A stretch of 48,298 nt of DNA, taken from NCBI GenBank assembly GCA_902362595.1, contig CABIXF010000030.1, positions 1 to 48,298 on the forward strand, in the 5' to 3' direction. A model generated the notes under the pieces. That model saw only the letters and a list, made by a program, of their open reading frames with translations, had not been told where the DNA came from and searched no databases. This DNA comes from Bacteroidaceae bacterium (GTDB lineage Bacteria > Bacteroidota > Bacteroidia > Bacteroidales > Bacteroidaceae). Both the position numbers and the translations under genes were made by a program. Of the stretch, positions 1-12,772 are shown in pieces; within the stretch, counting starts at the first letter, position 1; each line of letters opens with the position of its first letter.

Positions 1-90
1 AAAATGACAATAAAAATGGCATATGAAAATGATAGACCATAATCACTTCATATGCCATTTTATTTTTGGGGGACATTTACTGAATATCCC
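1..90. repeat. Terminal repeat, inverted copy of 48057-48146
   Basis: Bases 1-90 are the exact reverse complement of 48057-48146, with no mismatch; the match stops at base 91. It may extend left beyond the window. The inner end is an imperfect 21-bp palindrome (70-90), and the rest is a long hairpin (9-64). At the right-hand copy a minus-strand reading frame ends about 90 bases beyond the repeat, so this may be the 3' end of an insertion sequence. The family was not recognised. Confidence 0.85.
9..64 (-). terminator. Long hairpin downstream of the sulfatase gene
   Basis: Bases 9-27 and 47-64 pair almost perfectly (core arms AAATGGCATATGAA and TTCATATGCCATTT, one bulged A beyond them) around a 19-base loop, with A/T runs on both flanks. 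It lies about 40 bases after the sulfatase stop codon and could end PUL 1 transcription. Since the same hairpin is part of the 90-bp terminal repeat, its first role may be in the repeat element. Confidence 0.5.
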
Positions 91-101
91 AACTTTAAAG
101 A

Positions 102-1670
102 TTATTCTTTGTCACGATCCGGAGAAAAACGTACCGGGTCATTGTACTGCTCTTGCAGTTTAGCCATTTCCGCCTTCAGTTCCGTCACGATTCCCTCATA
201 TTCTTTCTGACCATACAAATTGTGCATTTCGTGCGGGTCTTCCTGCAAGTCATACAGCTCCCATGTATCAATGTCATTATAGAAATGAATCAGTTTGTAA
301 CGGTCTGTACGTACTCCGTAATGGCGTTTCACCATGTGTTCGGCCGGATACTCGTAGAAATGGTAATACAAAGCCTTGCGCCAGTCTTTCGGGTGCTCTC
401 CTTTTAACAAAGGCAGCAGAGAAACTCCGTGCATGTCCGACGGAACTTCCACTCCCGCCAATTCCAGGAAAGTAGGCGCATAGTCGATATTCTGCACCAT
501 TTCCGTAATGTCTCCCTTGCGGGTAAAACCTTCCGGCAGACGCATAATCAGCGGGGTATGCATGGATTCTTCATACATGAAACGCTTGTCGAACCAACCA
601 TGCTCTCCCATATAGAATCCTTGGTCGGAAGTATAGACAATCAATGTATTTTCCAGCAAACCTTTTTCTTTCAGGTAATCCAACACACGCCCCACATTGT
701 CATCCAACGATTTGACCGTCTTCATATAATCACGCATATAACGCTGGAACTTCCAGTTGGCCAGTTCCTTTCCTTGCGGATTCTTTTTATAGAAGTCATC
801 AATAATCGGGCCGTAGAATTTGTCCCAGGCCGCACGCTGTGCACTGTCCAAACGTCCCAGGAAACTTTCATACACGCTCTTTAAGCGGGAATCCTTGTCC
901 GGACGGAGCATCTTCAGGTCATAAATCATGTCCATGTCCTTTACGATGCTCATTTCCTGTGCCGCAGCTGCTTCACGTCCTTCATAATCGTCAAAGAAAT
1001 TATCCGGCAACGGGAAAGTCTTGTCTTCATACAAAGCCAGGTTGCAGGTATCTGCCATCCAGTTACGGTGAATCGCCTTATGGTGAATCATCAGGCAGAA
1101 AGGTTTCTTCTCATCCCGCTTGTGCTCCAGCCAGTCGATGGCATCGTCCGTAATGATATTGGTAATATATCCGTGCTTCTGGATGGTATCGTTATCCTGT
1201 GTAATAAAATTCGGATTATAATAATCACCCTGCCCCGGCACAATTTCCCAATAATCGAAACCAGAGGGCAGACTTTCCAAATGCCATTTTCCAATAATGG
1301 CCGTCTGATAGCCAGCCTTGCGCAGCAGTTTCGGGAACGTCTGCTGCGCGCTGTCGAACACACAAGTGGTATTATCATAGAATTTGTTGCCGCAAGAATG
1401 TTTTCCAGTCAGCATACAGGCACGGCTGGGACCACTCAACGAGTTGGCCACAAAACTATTGGTGAAACGTACACCTTCATTGGCAATCCGGTCCAGATTG
1501 GGCGTTTCCATGTAGCGTGTGTCATAACAGCTCATCATCTGCGCCGTATGGTCATCGGTCATGATATACACAATGTTGTATTGCTTCTTTTCCTGCTTGT
1601 CAGCTTGCTGACAGGCAGTGGTCACAGCCGATAGGGTAACCATACCGGCAAGGGGGTAAAGTTTGTTCAT
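102..1670 (-). CDS. Sulfatase (S1 family, serine-type), probable lipoprotein
   Basis: The 522-residue product is a formylglycine-dependent sulfatase that removes sulfate esters from glycans. The maturation motif is S79-G-P-S-R83 (SxPxR), so Ser79 would become formylglycine through an anaerobic sulfatase-maturating enzyme, which is not in this window. Asp39-Asp40 near the N-terminus fit the metal-binding aspartates, and a later SDQGFYMGEHG stretch completes the alkaline-phosphatase-like fold. The leader ends in TTAC with Cys20, which suggests a lipoprotein, although the lipobox is not ideal. It is the last gene of the PUL 1 tail operon after GH20, GH20 and GH2, so a sulfated N-acetylglucosamine or galactose such as that of mucin or keratan-type chains is plausible. 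The substrate cannot be read from sequence alone. Confidence 0.92.
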   Translation of the reverse strand: MNKLYPLAGMVTLSAVTTACQQADKQEKKQYNIVYIMTDDHTAQMMSCYDTRYMETPNLDRIANEGVRFTNSFVANSLSGPSRACMLTGKHSCGNKFYDNTTCVFDSAQQTFPKLLRKAGYQTAIIGKWHLESLPSGFDYWEIVPGQGDYYNPNFITQDNDTIQKHGYITNIITDDAIDWLEHKRDEKKPFCLMIHHKAIHRNWMADTCNLALYEDKTFPLPDNFFDDYEGREAAAAQEMSIVKDMDMIYDLKMLRPDKDSRLKSVYESFLGRLDSAQRAAWDKFYGPIIDDFYKKNPQGKELANWKFQRYMRDYMKTVKSLDDNVGRVLDYLKEKGLLENTLIVYTSDQGFYMGEHGWFDKRFMYEESMHTPLIMRLPEGFTRKGDITEMVQNIDYAPTFLELAGVEVPSDMHGVSLLPLLKGEHPKDWRKALYYHFYEYPAEHMVKRHYGVRTDRYKLIHFYNDIDTWELYDLQEDPHEMHNLYGQKEYEGIVTELKAEMAKLQEQYNDPVRFSPDRDKE

Positions 1671-1694
1671 AATTTGGTTTTAGGTTATTAAAGT

Positions 1695-5288
<3,594 letters not shown>

Positions 5289-5294
5289 TTAATA

Positions 5295-7292
5295 TTAAAG
5301 TGGAATACATACTAAATTCTTCACCTTACCCTTAAATCCCATTTTGGTATCGCCCAACTGCTTCAAAGGAAAAATCAGTGTTTCCTGATACCAGAAACGG
5401 TCTTTCCGGTTCCTCTTTTCATTATATATCTCACCGACACGGCCTTCCAGTCTTTCCTGCAACTGACCGTTTACAAACAAAGATGTACCTTTCACATCAC
5501 CTTCTATCCTCACTTTTGTCCATGTTCCTACAGGCAAACGATACGCATGGAACACAAACTCATAACCGTCACGGCGGAAAGCAAATTTTCCTGTATTCTG
5601 CCAGTTGGAAACAAATTCTGAATGCGGGCCTTTAAACAGTATTGCATCAATATTCGGAACGGAATCCGGACACAATTCAAATTCTACCGCATACGGATAT
5701 CCGATTTCATCCACCTCCGTAGTCACCACTTCCATTCCAGACAAAACAACTTCTTTTTCTGCTCCAACCAGTGCAGTCTGCTTGTCCACCTTAGCCAGCA
5801 AATTTACCCCCGGGGCCTCAGGAGTAGCCGCACAAAGCGCCATGAATTGTTCAAAAGGCACTTGACCTGCATTATCTCCTTTCCACATCTTTTCACACAC
5901 CACCTGCAAACCTGGGAAGGTACGGTAATGCACATCCTGTTCACTAATGCCATTACCCACCCGGTCATTCCAAACTGCCAGCATAGCACCTAAGAAATTG
6001 GGATGACGTACAGTCATCTTCGGGTCATCCGCACGCATCATTTCTGGCATCCAGTTTTCATATAGCCATTGATAGTTCAGAAAATCATAATAATAATGTG
6101 CTGCAGGAACCAAATACAACAATCCATCACACAAATTCACCACCTTGGCTCCTGCATCCAGGCAGGTCTGTACATCCATCCAATCGTAATTCCAGGCACT
6201 TACCACTTTCCCTTTCAAATCGACGGGCGTTTCTCCCTTCATGACGTTCAGACTTCCCCACAAACGCGGCGTCTTCCCATATTTCGACACAAAGTCCAGG
6301 TAATGATTCGTGAAATGACGGAACTGTTCCGATTCTTTCTGATTATATTCATCCGTTCCGATATGTACCTCCGGTCCCACAAATACCGGGTCTTCTCCCG
6401 ACAAATACTCATCGAAAAGAGAATCCACAAAATCATACACTTCCTGTTTGTATAAATCCAGATGGTCCATTCCGTATGCTTTATTATCTGCCGCCAACCG
6501 GGGATTGTAATGCGTAAAAGCCAAGGAATGAGCCGGCACATCAATTTCCGGAATCACATTGACCCCGTACGAGGCCGCCATCTTCTGGAAATCCCGGAAT
6601 TCCGCCTTCGTATAAGAGCCATCCTTTGCTGTCAGTCCCGGATAACGTTCACTTTCCAGACGGAAAGCCGCATACGTCTTGTTCCAGTCATTCCCAAAGA
6701 ACTCCACAAACCCATTGTCATTCAAATGCACCTGAAGTTCATTCAATTTATAAAACGAAAGAATCTTCACATAATCACGCAAATAATCCATCGTAAAGAA
6801 CTTGCGGGCCACGTCAATCATGAATCCTCGGTTCGGATACAAGGGAAAATCCGTGGCCTGCCCTTTCATCAGTCCTTCCGGCTGATTGTGAATCATCTGC
6901 AACAAGGTGCGTGTTCCCCAGAAAACCCCTTTCGGAGTAGGCGCTTCAATCGTCACTTCGCTTCGGATTCCCATCCGGTAACCTTCGTCACCCAGGGCCT
7001 CGTCCGATTTGCCCAGGGTCAGAAATACCGCTCCTTTTTCTTTCTTTCCGGCAACCACACGATAATCCCATCCAAACATCGTTTTCAGGTCCTGCACCAA
7101 TATTTCGGCACTCTGCTTTAACGCTTCTTCCTCGTCCGAAGAAACGATTACCTTGCCCGATTCCGGCAATACCAGTCTACCCTTGGCCGACTTCCACTGC
7201 TGCAAGGCAGGAATTACCTGCGGAACACTTTGAGCCACGGCCAGGCCCAATCCACACAGCCACATCACACCACATAAAATCAGATGCTTCAT
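5295..7292 (-). CDS. GH20 hexosaminidase-like enzyme with C-terminal LamG-like domain
   Basis: This 665-residue protein is a GH20 enzyme using substrate-assisted cleavage of N-acetylhexosaminides. An upstream ATG at 7322 overlaps the preceding stop codon, but the ATG at 7292 opens directly onto a clean signal peptide (MKHLILCG...AVAQS), so I chose it. The catalytic Asp314-Glu315 pair sits in HIGTDEYN rather than the common GGDE form. A GH20b-type N-terminal domain precedes the barrel (GFMIDVARKFF, DVPAHS). About residues 520-665 look like a LamG/concanavalin-type beta-sandwich. The variant active-site motif and added lectin-like domain separate it from the neighbouring GH20, so it may act on a different linkage or be a disaccharide-releasing (lacto-N-biosidase-like) enzyme; that is inference. 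Confidence 0.88.
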   Translation of the reverse strand: MKHLILCGVMWLCGLGLAVAQSVPQVIPALQQWKSAKGRLVLPESGKVIVSSDEEEALKQSAEILVQDLKTMFGWDYRVVAGKKEKGAVFLTLGKSDEALGDEGYRMGIRSEVTIEAPTPKGVFWGTRTLLQMIHNQPEGLMKGQATDFPLYPNRGFMIDVARKFFTMDYLRDYVKILSFYKLNELQVHLNDNGFVEFFGNDWNKTYAAFRLESERYPGLTAKDGSYTKAEFRDFQKMAASYGVNVIPEIDVPAHSLAFTHYNPRLAADNKAYGMDHLDLYKQEVYDFVDSLFDEYLSGEDPVFVGPEVHIGTDEYNQKESEQFRHFTNHYLDFVSKYGKTPRLWGSLNVMKGETPVDLKGKVVSAWNYDWMDVQTCLDAGAKVVNLCDGLLYLVPAAHYYYDFLNYQWLYENWMPEMMRADDPKMTVRHPNFLGAMLAVWNDRVGNGISEQDVHYRTFPGLQVVCEKMWKGDNAGQVPFEQFMALCAATPEAPGVNLLAKVDKQTALVGAEKEVVLSGMEVVTTEVDEIGYPYAVEFELCPDSVPNIDAILFKGPHSEFVSNWQNTGKFAFRRDGYEFVFHAYRLPVGTWTKVRIEGDVKGTSLFVNGQLQERLEGRVGEIYNEKRNRKDRFWYQETLIFPLKQLGDTKMGFKGKVKNLVCIPL

Positions 7293-7318
7293 TCTATCAG
7301 ATTTAAAATTTATAATTA

Positions 7319-9631
7319 TCATTCCACTTGTATCTCGTCAAAGTAATAACGTGCCGGCTGCCCGGGCCGCATATAATGATAGGCCGGACAAGCTCCAAAT
7401 CCCTTTGCGGTAACCCGCACGTAGCGGGCTTTCCGCTTATCGAATGTGAAGGTCACGTCCTCCACATAATTCCCGTTTCTGAAAATGGCCTCTTCCGAAA
7501 ATTCTCGTTGCCCTACCTGAGTAAAGCGGCGATTATCTTCCGATATTTCCACCGTCAGATTCTTAGGCTTGTGCACTGCCATTCCATAATTGGTCAGGCA
7601 ACCTAATACCACTTTATGTATAGATTCCACTCGCTGCAAGTCTACCGTAAAAGTGGCCGATGAAAGGTTATCCCAGGTACACCATTCAAAATCAGACTGA
7701 CGCAGACTTCCCCGCACCCCATTCGTCAGCAAAGTAGTCCTTGGATTCGCACCCAGCACCGGCTTTCCCGTCGCCTTATTATCCGAAAGCGACAATGTCA
7801 GGATTTCTCCTTTTCTCATATCCCCGACGAACGAGGCACATCGTAAAGTGATCCCTTTCTCCAGACTTAACGGCTCCGTATATACAAGAGAACACATATC
7901 AGGTTCTCTTCCATCGAGCGTATAGTGTATTTTCACATCCGTACGCTCACATTCCAGTTTTACCCGCAACTTCCCATTCTCAGGCATCACCGTATGCTGA
8001 ATATTATACATCGACTTGGCATAAACCATTCCTTTTTTCTCCAAATGTGCCAGGTAATTATCCAGTCCCAGCTGGAAGTGCTCCCAGTTTTTGGCTCCCT
8101 TTGGCGACCATGCCACCTCGGCCAATGCGGCCAGACGAGGGAATACCATATAGGTCACATCGGCTGCTGTAGAACAAAATTCCGTCCACATGGAAGCCTG
8201 TACCCCCAGCAAATGTTTTTCATATTCCGGTTTCCAGTCTGCCTGTACAGGTTCATAATCATATACCCCCCGCATCGTATTATTTCCGAAATAAGTCAGC
8301 GGTTCAAACCACTGAGGCCCCTGATAGCGAATCAGATAAAGTATGCGAGCCGGCGTCATCACGAAGTCCAGTCCCTTATCCGCTGCCTTCAATGCGGCAT
8401 TGCCGAGCCCCTGCCAGCCTAAAATGACAGCCCCTTCCGGCAGCTGGCTGTTAATCAGCTCGTCCCAACCCATTAGAATACGTCCTTTACTCTGGATGTA
8501 GTCGTTCAACCGTCCCATAAAATATCCCTGCAAGTCCTCCACCTCTTCCAGGTGTTCTTCCTGCATCCTCTTCTGGCACAGCGGGCACACCTTCCAATAA
8601 GTCTTGGTTGCCTCATCGCCTCCCATATTAATATAAGGAGAAGGAAACAGCTGCAACAACTCATCAATCACATCCTGCAAGAAAGCAAATACTTTTTCAT
8701 TCCCGGCACAATAAATCATCTCCGGATTACGCCCTCCTAATCCGGGCAGAACCGAAATTTTATCTTTCACTACCGGACACGCCAGCTCTGGATAAGCAGC
8801 CAGTGCCGCACACGAGTGGGCCGGCACATCAATTTCTGGAATTACCGTAATCCGACGGTCCATGGCATATGCCACAATTTCCGCCATATCGTCCTGAGTA
8901 TAAAATCCTCCCCATGTGGCCTTTTCTCCCTCTTGCTGATTCCGACGGTCGTAGAAAGGCTGGTTTCCTCTGTCCACTCTCCATGCACCCACCTGCGTCA
9001 GCCGGGGATATTTCTTGATTTCCAATCTCCATCCCGTATCGTCCGACAGGTGCAAGTGTAACGTATTCAGCTTCAACATTGCCATACAGTCCACAATACG
9101 CAAGATCTCCTCTTTCGGAATAAAGCATCGTGCCACATCCAGCATCATGCTCCGATAGCCAAAACGCGGTTCATCTTTTATCTCAACAACTGGAACCTTC
9201 CATTCTTGATTCGCTAAAGTAGAACTCTCGATATCAGCAGGTAACAATAATCTCAACGTCTGAAAAGCATAAAAGAAACCACTCGGTTCAGATGCGTACA
9301 CCCGTATGCCTTTCTCTGTCACCTCCAGTCGATAGGCCTCCTTCTTCAAAGTCCGGTCGGTAACCAACGATACCGCCGCATTCGCTGCACCCCTCTCTAC
9401 GTGAGGAGTAAATCCGGCTGGCACCGTAAACAAATCAGCAAAATCAGCAGCAAGACTTTCCTGTTCCTCATTTTCTACAGAAATAACCGTCTCTTCCGTG
9501 AATTGGAAAAAACCAATTCCTTTTTCCATTTGTACGGGAGCCGGAACAAGATTCACTTGATGTTGTGCACGTACATTATCTGCAACGAAAATAAAAGCAC
9601 TCAAGAGACACCATAAAAACAATCTATTCAT
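7319..9631 (-). CDS. GH20 beta-N-acetylhexosaminidase with C-terminal discoidin-like domain
   Basis: The 770-residue product has a signal peptide (VRAQ, near residue 23), a GH20b N-terminal domain, and a canonical GH20 barrel with LHLHLSDDTGWR and the catalytic Asp339-Glu340 pair in NMGGDEA. A chitobiase-C-like Ig module (about 545-615, HYTLDGREP) and a discoidin/F5-8 type C sandwich (about 625-770) follow. It should remove terminal beta-GlcNAc or beta-GalNAc from glycan chains in the periplasm. It is first in the four-gene tail operon of PUL 1; its stop codon overlaps the longer possible start of the next GH20. Its upstream gap holds a -7 element near 9741, so it likely begins a separate transcript. 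Confidence 0.93.
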   Translation of the reverse strand: MNRLFLWCLLSAFIFVADNVRAQHQVNLVPAPVQMEKGIGFFQFTEETVISVENEEQESLAADFADLFTVPAGFTPHVERGAANAAVSLVTDRTLKKEAYRLEVTEKGIRVYASEPSGFFYAFQTLRLLLPADIESSTLANQEWKVPVVEIKDEPRFGYRSMMLDVARCFIPKEEILRIVDCMAMLKLNTLHLHLSDDTGWRLEIKKYPRLTQVGAWRVDRGNQPFYDRRNQQEGEKATWGGFYTQDDMAEIVAYAMDRRITVIPEIDVPAHSCAALAAYPELACPVVKDKISVLPGLGGRNPEMIYCAGNEKVFAFLQDVIDELLQLFPSPYINMGGDEATKTYWKVCPLCQKRMQEEHLEEVEDLQGYFMGRLNDYIQSKGRILMGWDELINSQLPEGAVILGWQGLGNAALKAADKGLDFVMTPARILYLIRYQGPQWFEPLTYFGNNTMRGVYDYEPVQADWKPEYEKHLLGVQASMWTEFCSTAADVTYMVFPRLAALAEVAWSPKGAKNWEHFQLGLDNYLAHLEKKGMVYAKSMYNIQHTVMPENGKLRVKLECERTDVKIHYTLDGREPDMCSLVYTEPLSLEKGITLRCASFVGDMRKGEILTLSLSDNKATGKPVLGANPRTTLLTNGVRGSLRQSDFEWCTWDNLSSATFTVDLQRVESIHKVVLGCLTNYGMAVHKPKNLTVEISEDNRRFTQVGQREFSEEAIFRNGNYVEDVTFTFDKRKARYVRVTAKGFGACPAYHYMRPGQPARYYFDEIQVE

Positions 9632-9740
9632 AATTCAATTTAAGGCCATTAAAATATAAAATCGAGGTACTTCAAACTAAGAGCAAATAAAATGAAGAGA
9701 TTCTCTCATACTATTTCTTTAAGGATTTTAAATTCAAACA

Positions 9741-9748
9741 CAAAAATA
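9741..9748 (-). promoter_or_regulatory. Candidate -7 element for the GH20-GH20-GH2-sulfatase operon
   Basis: On the minus strand this reads TATTTTTG, an exact match to the Bacteroides TAnnTTTG -7 consensus. The -33 region is weak (CTTG 18 bases upstream). It would give a leader of about 100 bases before the GH20 start at 9631. Confidence 0.45.
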
Positions 9749-9845
9749 TGTATTTTTCTTCTGATTCAAGCCCTTTACTCCTGATTTTTAAGTCTTAAAA
9801 ATATCTATTAACCCGTAAAAGTTTTCTATATATCCCATAGAAAGC

Positions 9846-9895
9846 AAAAAAAATAATTCCTAGCCCATCTTCTTTTTTAAAGCAAGGAATTATTT
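9846..9895 (-). terminator. Intrinsic terminator after GH92
   Basis: On the minus strand an 11-bp perfect inverted repeat (9885-9895 with 9851-9861) is followed by a run of eight T (9846-9853, partly within the stem). A second small perfect hairpin, TTTACGGC-AAAA-GCCGTAAA (9911-9930), lies just before it. Together they should end the SusC-to-GH92 transcript. Confidence 0.65.
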
Positions 9896-9910
9896 CCCAT
9901 AAAAATATCA

Positions 9911-9930
9911 TTTACGGCAAAAGCCGTAAA
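9911..9930 (-). terminator. Short perfect hairpin after the GH92 stop
   Basis: Eight-bp perfect stem with a four-base loop, 28 bases downstream of the GH92 stop codon, followed on the minus strand by TGATATTTTTA. It may act with the T-tailed hairpin that follows, or protect the 3' end of the mRNA. Confidence 0.5.
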
Positions 9931-9958
9931 CTATCTTCCACATCAAAACATGTTCACA

Positions 9959-12721
9959 TCACAACCCAGACCTACCCCACTCTTTATTCGGCTTATTTCC
10001 CATCCACAGCTCCAGCACACCTCCCCGGGCAAAATCCCGGTGCAGCAACTGATACGCCCCGTACTCCCGTCCATTCAAGACAGCCCGCTGGATGTAGCAG
10101 TTTTCTGCCGAGTTGTGGTGTACCACAATCTTGAACGTCTTACCTGAATAATAAGCTGAATCCAACTTTATCGTAATCTCATCAAACACCGGACTGGTAA
10201 TATCGTAACAAGGAACGGACGATGAACCTCCGTCCAGACTGAACAGCCCCATCATCATCAAGGCACTGACACCGGCCATCTGCCCTTGGTCCTCATCATT
10301 TCCAGTGTACCCTTTTTCCGGGGTAATGGCCCCGTAAGTCTGCCGAGCGACACGACGTACCCAATATTGCGTCAGCCAAGGTTTCCCTACGTGGGAAAAC
10401 ACATGGGCACTCGAACATCCCGGCTGGTTGGCGTAACTCACATAACTGAACAAGAAATCAGCCGCAGCCGATTTCCGGAAAGCCTCATCCAGCCGGACAG
10501 CCAGACTATCCTCTCCTCCCATCTTGCGGGCCAGCCCTGGAATGTCGTGCGACAATCCGAAAGTAGCCTGCCAGGCATTGGCCTGTACAAATCCTTTTTC
10601 TGAAAGCGGGTCGGTATGCAACCATTTCCCGTCCTTCATCCTGGGCATCATCAGTTTCAGGCCCGGATGAAAAGAAGCTCCCCATCCCATAGACCGTTTC
10701 AAAAAATAGCGGGCCTCCCGCGGTTTCTTCATTTTTTGTGCCATTTGTCCCAATGCCCAATCTTCAAAAGCCCATTGAATGGTCAAGCCGGCATCGCCCG
10801 GACAATATCCGTGACGCACATAAAACGCCAGTTCATCGTCCATGTCAAAAGCCAGCATACCACCCTTCTCATGGTTTCTTTTCATGATGGCAAATGCCTT
10901 TTCCGGGTCCCATTTATGACAAATTCCCCGCTGGTAAGCACTTGTAATCAGTGAAGTAGCCGGACAACCCGTCATGATATATGTATAAGCTCCTACCGAG
11001 GGGCCACGAGGCAGCAGTCCTCCGTTTTCCCCATACTGAAGGAAGGAAGCCGAGAACTCATCAAGCACAGAAGGATACGCCAGTCCCCACAACGTGTTCA
11101 GGTTCCACTGGGTCAGCCAAAGCGCGTCCGAGTTGTACATGTGATGAATCACCTTCCCGTCCTTTCCCTTCGGCAGCATCCTTGCCTTGTATTCTGGAGA
11201 GAGGGTATGGATACGAGTCGCCTTCCCTATCCGTGTCCCCCCTTTCAGATAATCCGGATAAGCTCCGTTGATGTCATCTATCTTGTGTCTTCCCAGCAGG
11301 ACATGCCACAAATCCGTGTAGAACTTTACCTTCTGCGCATCTGTTCCGCCTTTTACCTCTATTCTGCTGAGCCATTCGTTCCATACAGACAATGCACGGT
11401 TTCTCACTTGCCCGAAGTCCCAGTGGCTGCATTCCTTGTCCATGTTCTCCCTTGCATTTGCAATGCTCACATACGACACGGCCGTTTTCAGCAGAATCTG
11501 TTCCCCAGGTTGCACTTCCTCAAAGTCGGCTTCCACTCCAGCGGTCGGCGATTGTTTGAAAGAAGAACCCGGCACCTCAAAGGCTTCCGTCGAGCCCTCC
11601 ATCTGCATAATGTGATGTTTCCGCTCTGTCCCGGTCCAACTGTTCAACGTCCGGAACGGACGGTCAAAGCGTACCACAAAGTACACACGGGCCTTATCTA
11701 CTCCTCCCCATACGCGACCTGTGGTATCAAAATAACCGGCAATCTCCGTATCGCTCACGCGCGAAGCATGTGCATTCACCATCGTGGAGGTAGAAATATG
11801 GCCTCCCAAGTCCAGCAAGACTTTTGCTTGAGCAGGTTGGGTATAAGTCAGCCGGTAAAAGCCGACCCGCTCGGTCACCGTTTGCTCTACCCATAGTTTG
11901 TATCTGTCCAGAAACAGGCGATGATACCCCGGCTGAACCACTTCCCCGTCATGCGAGAAAGAAGAACTCCATCCGTCTTTGCCTTTTCCTGTATCTACCG
12001 TTCCACATACCGGCATCACGTTCAGCCCGGAAATCATCCAGTCGTGCAGCTGGGGAAATCCCAATACCCGCGTCGAGTTATAACTGTATCCTCCCCCTCC
12101 CTGGTTGATGTTGCGGGTCAAAGGAGCCGCACTCATCATGCCGAAAGGCAGACTTCCGGTCACAAAAAAGAAATAACGCCCCTTTGCGGTTTCTACGTAG
12201 GGATTGACCCAGGACACCTCGTCCGCATACGATTCCGGCGAAGGGTACACTTCTATCTCTGACAACCCCAGATTCTCTCCTTCTCCGTCGGTCACCTGAA
12301 ACCGCATCCAGCGAATCTTCTTCGCCGCAAAATCAATCACTTTGGGTGCCCCGTCATCAGCAATCAGGTTTACCGTCAGGGATGTACCGTCACTAAAAGA
12401 CAAGGTTCCCGCTGCCGTATGACTTTTCTCATCCGGACAATCGTACAAGATAACCCGGTTCACACTGACAGGGCGGTCCCAGTCCAACTGAATCCATGGG
12501 AAAGGATACACCCGTCCTCTCATATCCAGCCGGCTGCCCGACCGCCATTCTCCGGCATTCAAAATACGGACTTTCCCGTCGGCCACACACTGCGCTCCAC
12601 ATTCCTTGCTTGCCACAGAAGAGCAGGAAACTTTTGCCTGTGGGGCAAGGTTATGCGGAGTAGCACACAATAATAGGGGAAAAACAACCCATAAAGTAAA
12701 CAAAACTAGTTTCATGTGCAT
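9959..12721 (-). CDS. Divergent GH92 family glycosidase with N-terminal discoidin-like domain
   Basis: The 920-residue exported protein resembles GH92 exo-alpha-mannosidases. The signal peptide starts at Met1 or Met3 (MKLVLFTLWVVFP). Residues of about 22-165 form an F5/8 type C-like sandwich (WIQLDWDRPVSVNRVILYD, SEIEVYPS). The GH92 body follows: YVETAKGRYFFFVTGSLPFGM, HYNS/ALW region near 525-545, and a GNDEDQGQM motif near the C-terminus corresponding to the family acidic GND/GDED-xGQM motif. The usual WDTYR-like stretch is replaced by LTQWN, so it belongs to a divergent branch and its activity on mannose is not certain. It lies 51 bases downstream of the DUF218 gene and is followed by strong hairpins, so it is probably the last gene of the SusC-led transcript. 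Confidence 0.82.
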   Translation of the reverse strand: MHMKLVLFTLWVVFPLLLCATPHNLAPQAKVSCSSVASKECGAQCVADGKVRILNAGEWRSGSRLDMRGRVYPFPWIQLDWDRPVSVNRVILYDCPDEKSHTAAGTLSFSDGTSLTVNLIADDGAPKVIDFAAKKIRWMRFQVTDGEGENLGLSEIEVYPSPESYADEVSWVNPYVETAKGRYFFFVTGSLPFGMMSAAPLTRNINQGGGGYSYNSTRVLGFPQLHDWMISGLNVMPVCGTVDTGKGKDGWSSSFSHDGEVVQPGYHRLFLDRYKLWVEQTVTERVGFYRLTYTQPAQAKVLLDLGGHISTSTMVNAHASRVSDTEIAGYFDTTGRVWGGVDKARVYFVVRFDRPFRTLNSWTGTERKHHIMQMEGSTEAFEVPGSSFKQSPTAGVEADFEEVQPGEQILLKTAVSYVSIANARENMDKECSHWDFGQVRNRALSVWNEWLSRIEVKGGTDAQKVKFYTDLWHVLLGRHKIDDINGAYPDYLKGGTRIGKATRIHTLSPEYKARMLPKGKDGKVIHHMYNSDALWLTQWNLNTLWGLAYPSVLDEFSASFLQYGENGGLLPRGPSVGAYTYIMTGCPATSLITSAYQRGICHKWDPEKAFAIMKRNHEKGGMLAFDMDDELAFYVRHGYCPGDAGLTIQWAFEDWALGQMAQKMKKPREARYFLKRSMGWGASFHPGLKLMMPRMKDGKWLHTDPLSEKGFVQANAWQATFGLSHDIPGLARKMGGEDSLAVRLDEAFRKSAAADFLFSYVSYANQPGCSSAHVFSHVGKPWLTQYWVRRVARQTYGAITPEKGYTGNDEDQGQMAGVSALMMMGLFSLDGGSSSVPCYDITSPVFDEITIKLDSAYYSGKTFKIVVHHNSAENCYIQRAVLNGREYGAYQLLHRDFARGGVLELWMGNKPNKEWGRSGL

Positions 12722-12772
12722 AGACTTTTATCTCTTTTCAATCATCCGATTCGAATTTGTATAAATGCAGGT

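Larger units (their letters stand above)
9632..9958. other. 327-base intergenic gap inside PUL 1
   Basis: This A/T-rich gap separates GH92 from the first GH20, both on the minus strand. It holds two hairpins near the GH92 end (9911-9930 and 9851-9895) and a candidate -7 box (9741-9748) nearer the GH20 start. I saw no open reading frame worth calling. It divides PUL 1 into two likely transcription units. Confidence 0.7.

Noticed and set aside
1068..1634. 188-residue plus-strand frame inside the sulfatase gene
   Set aside because: A shadow of the sulfatase coding strand with no domain or start signal.
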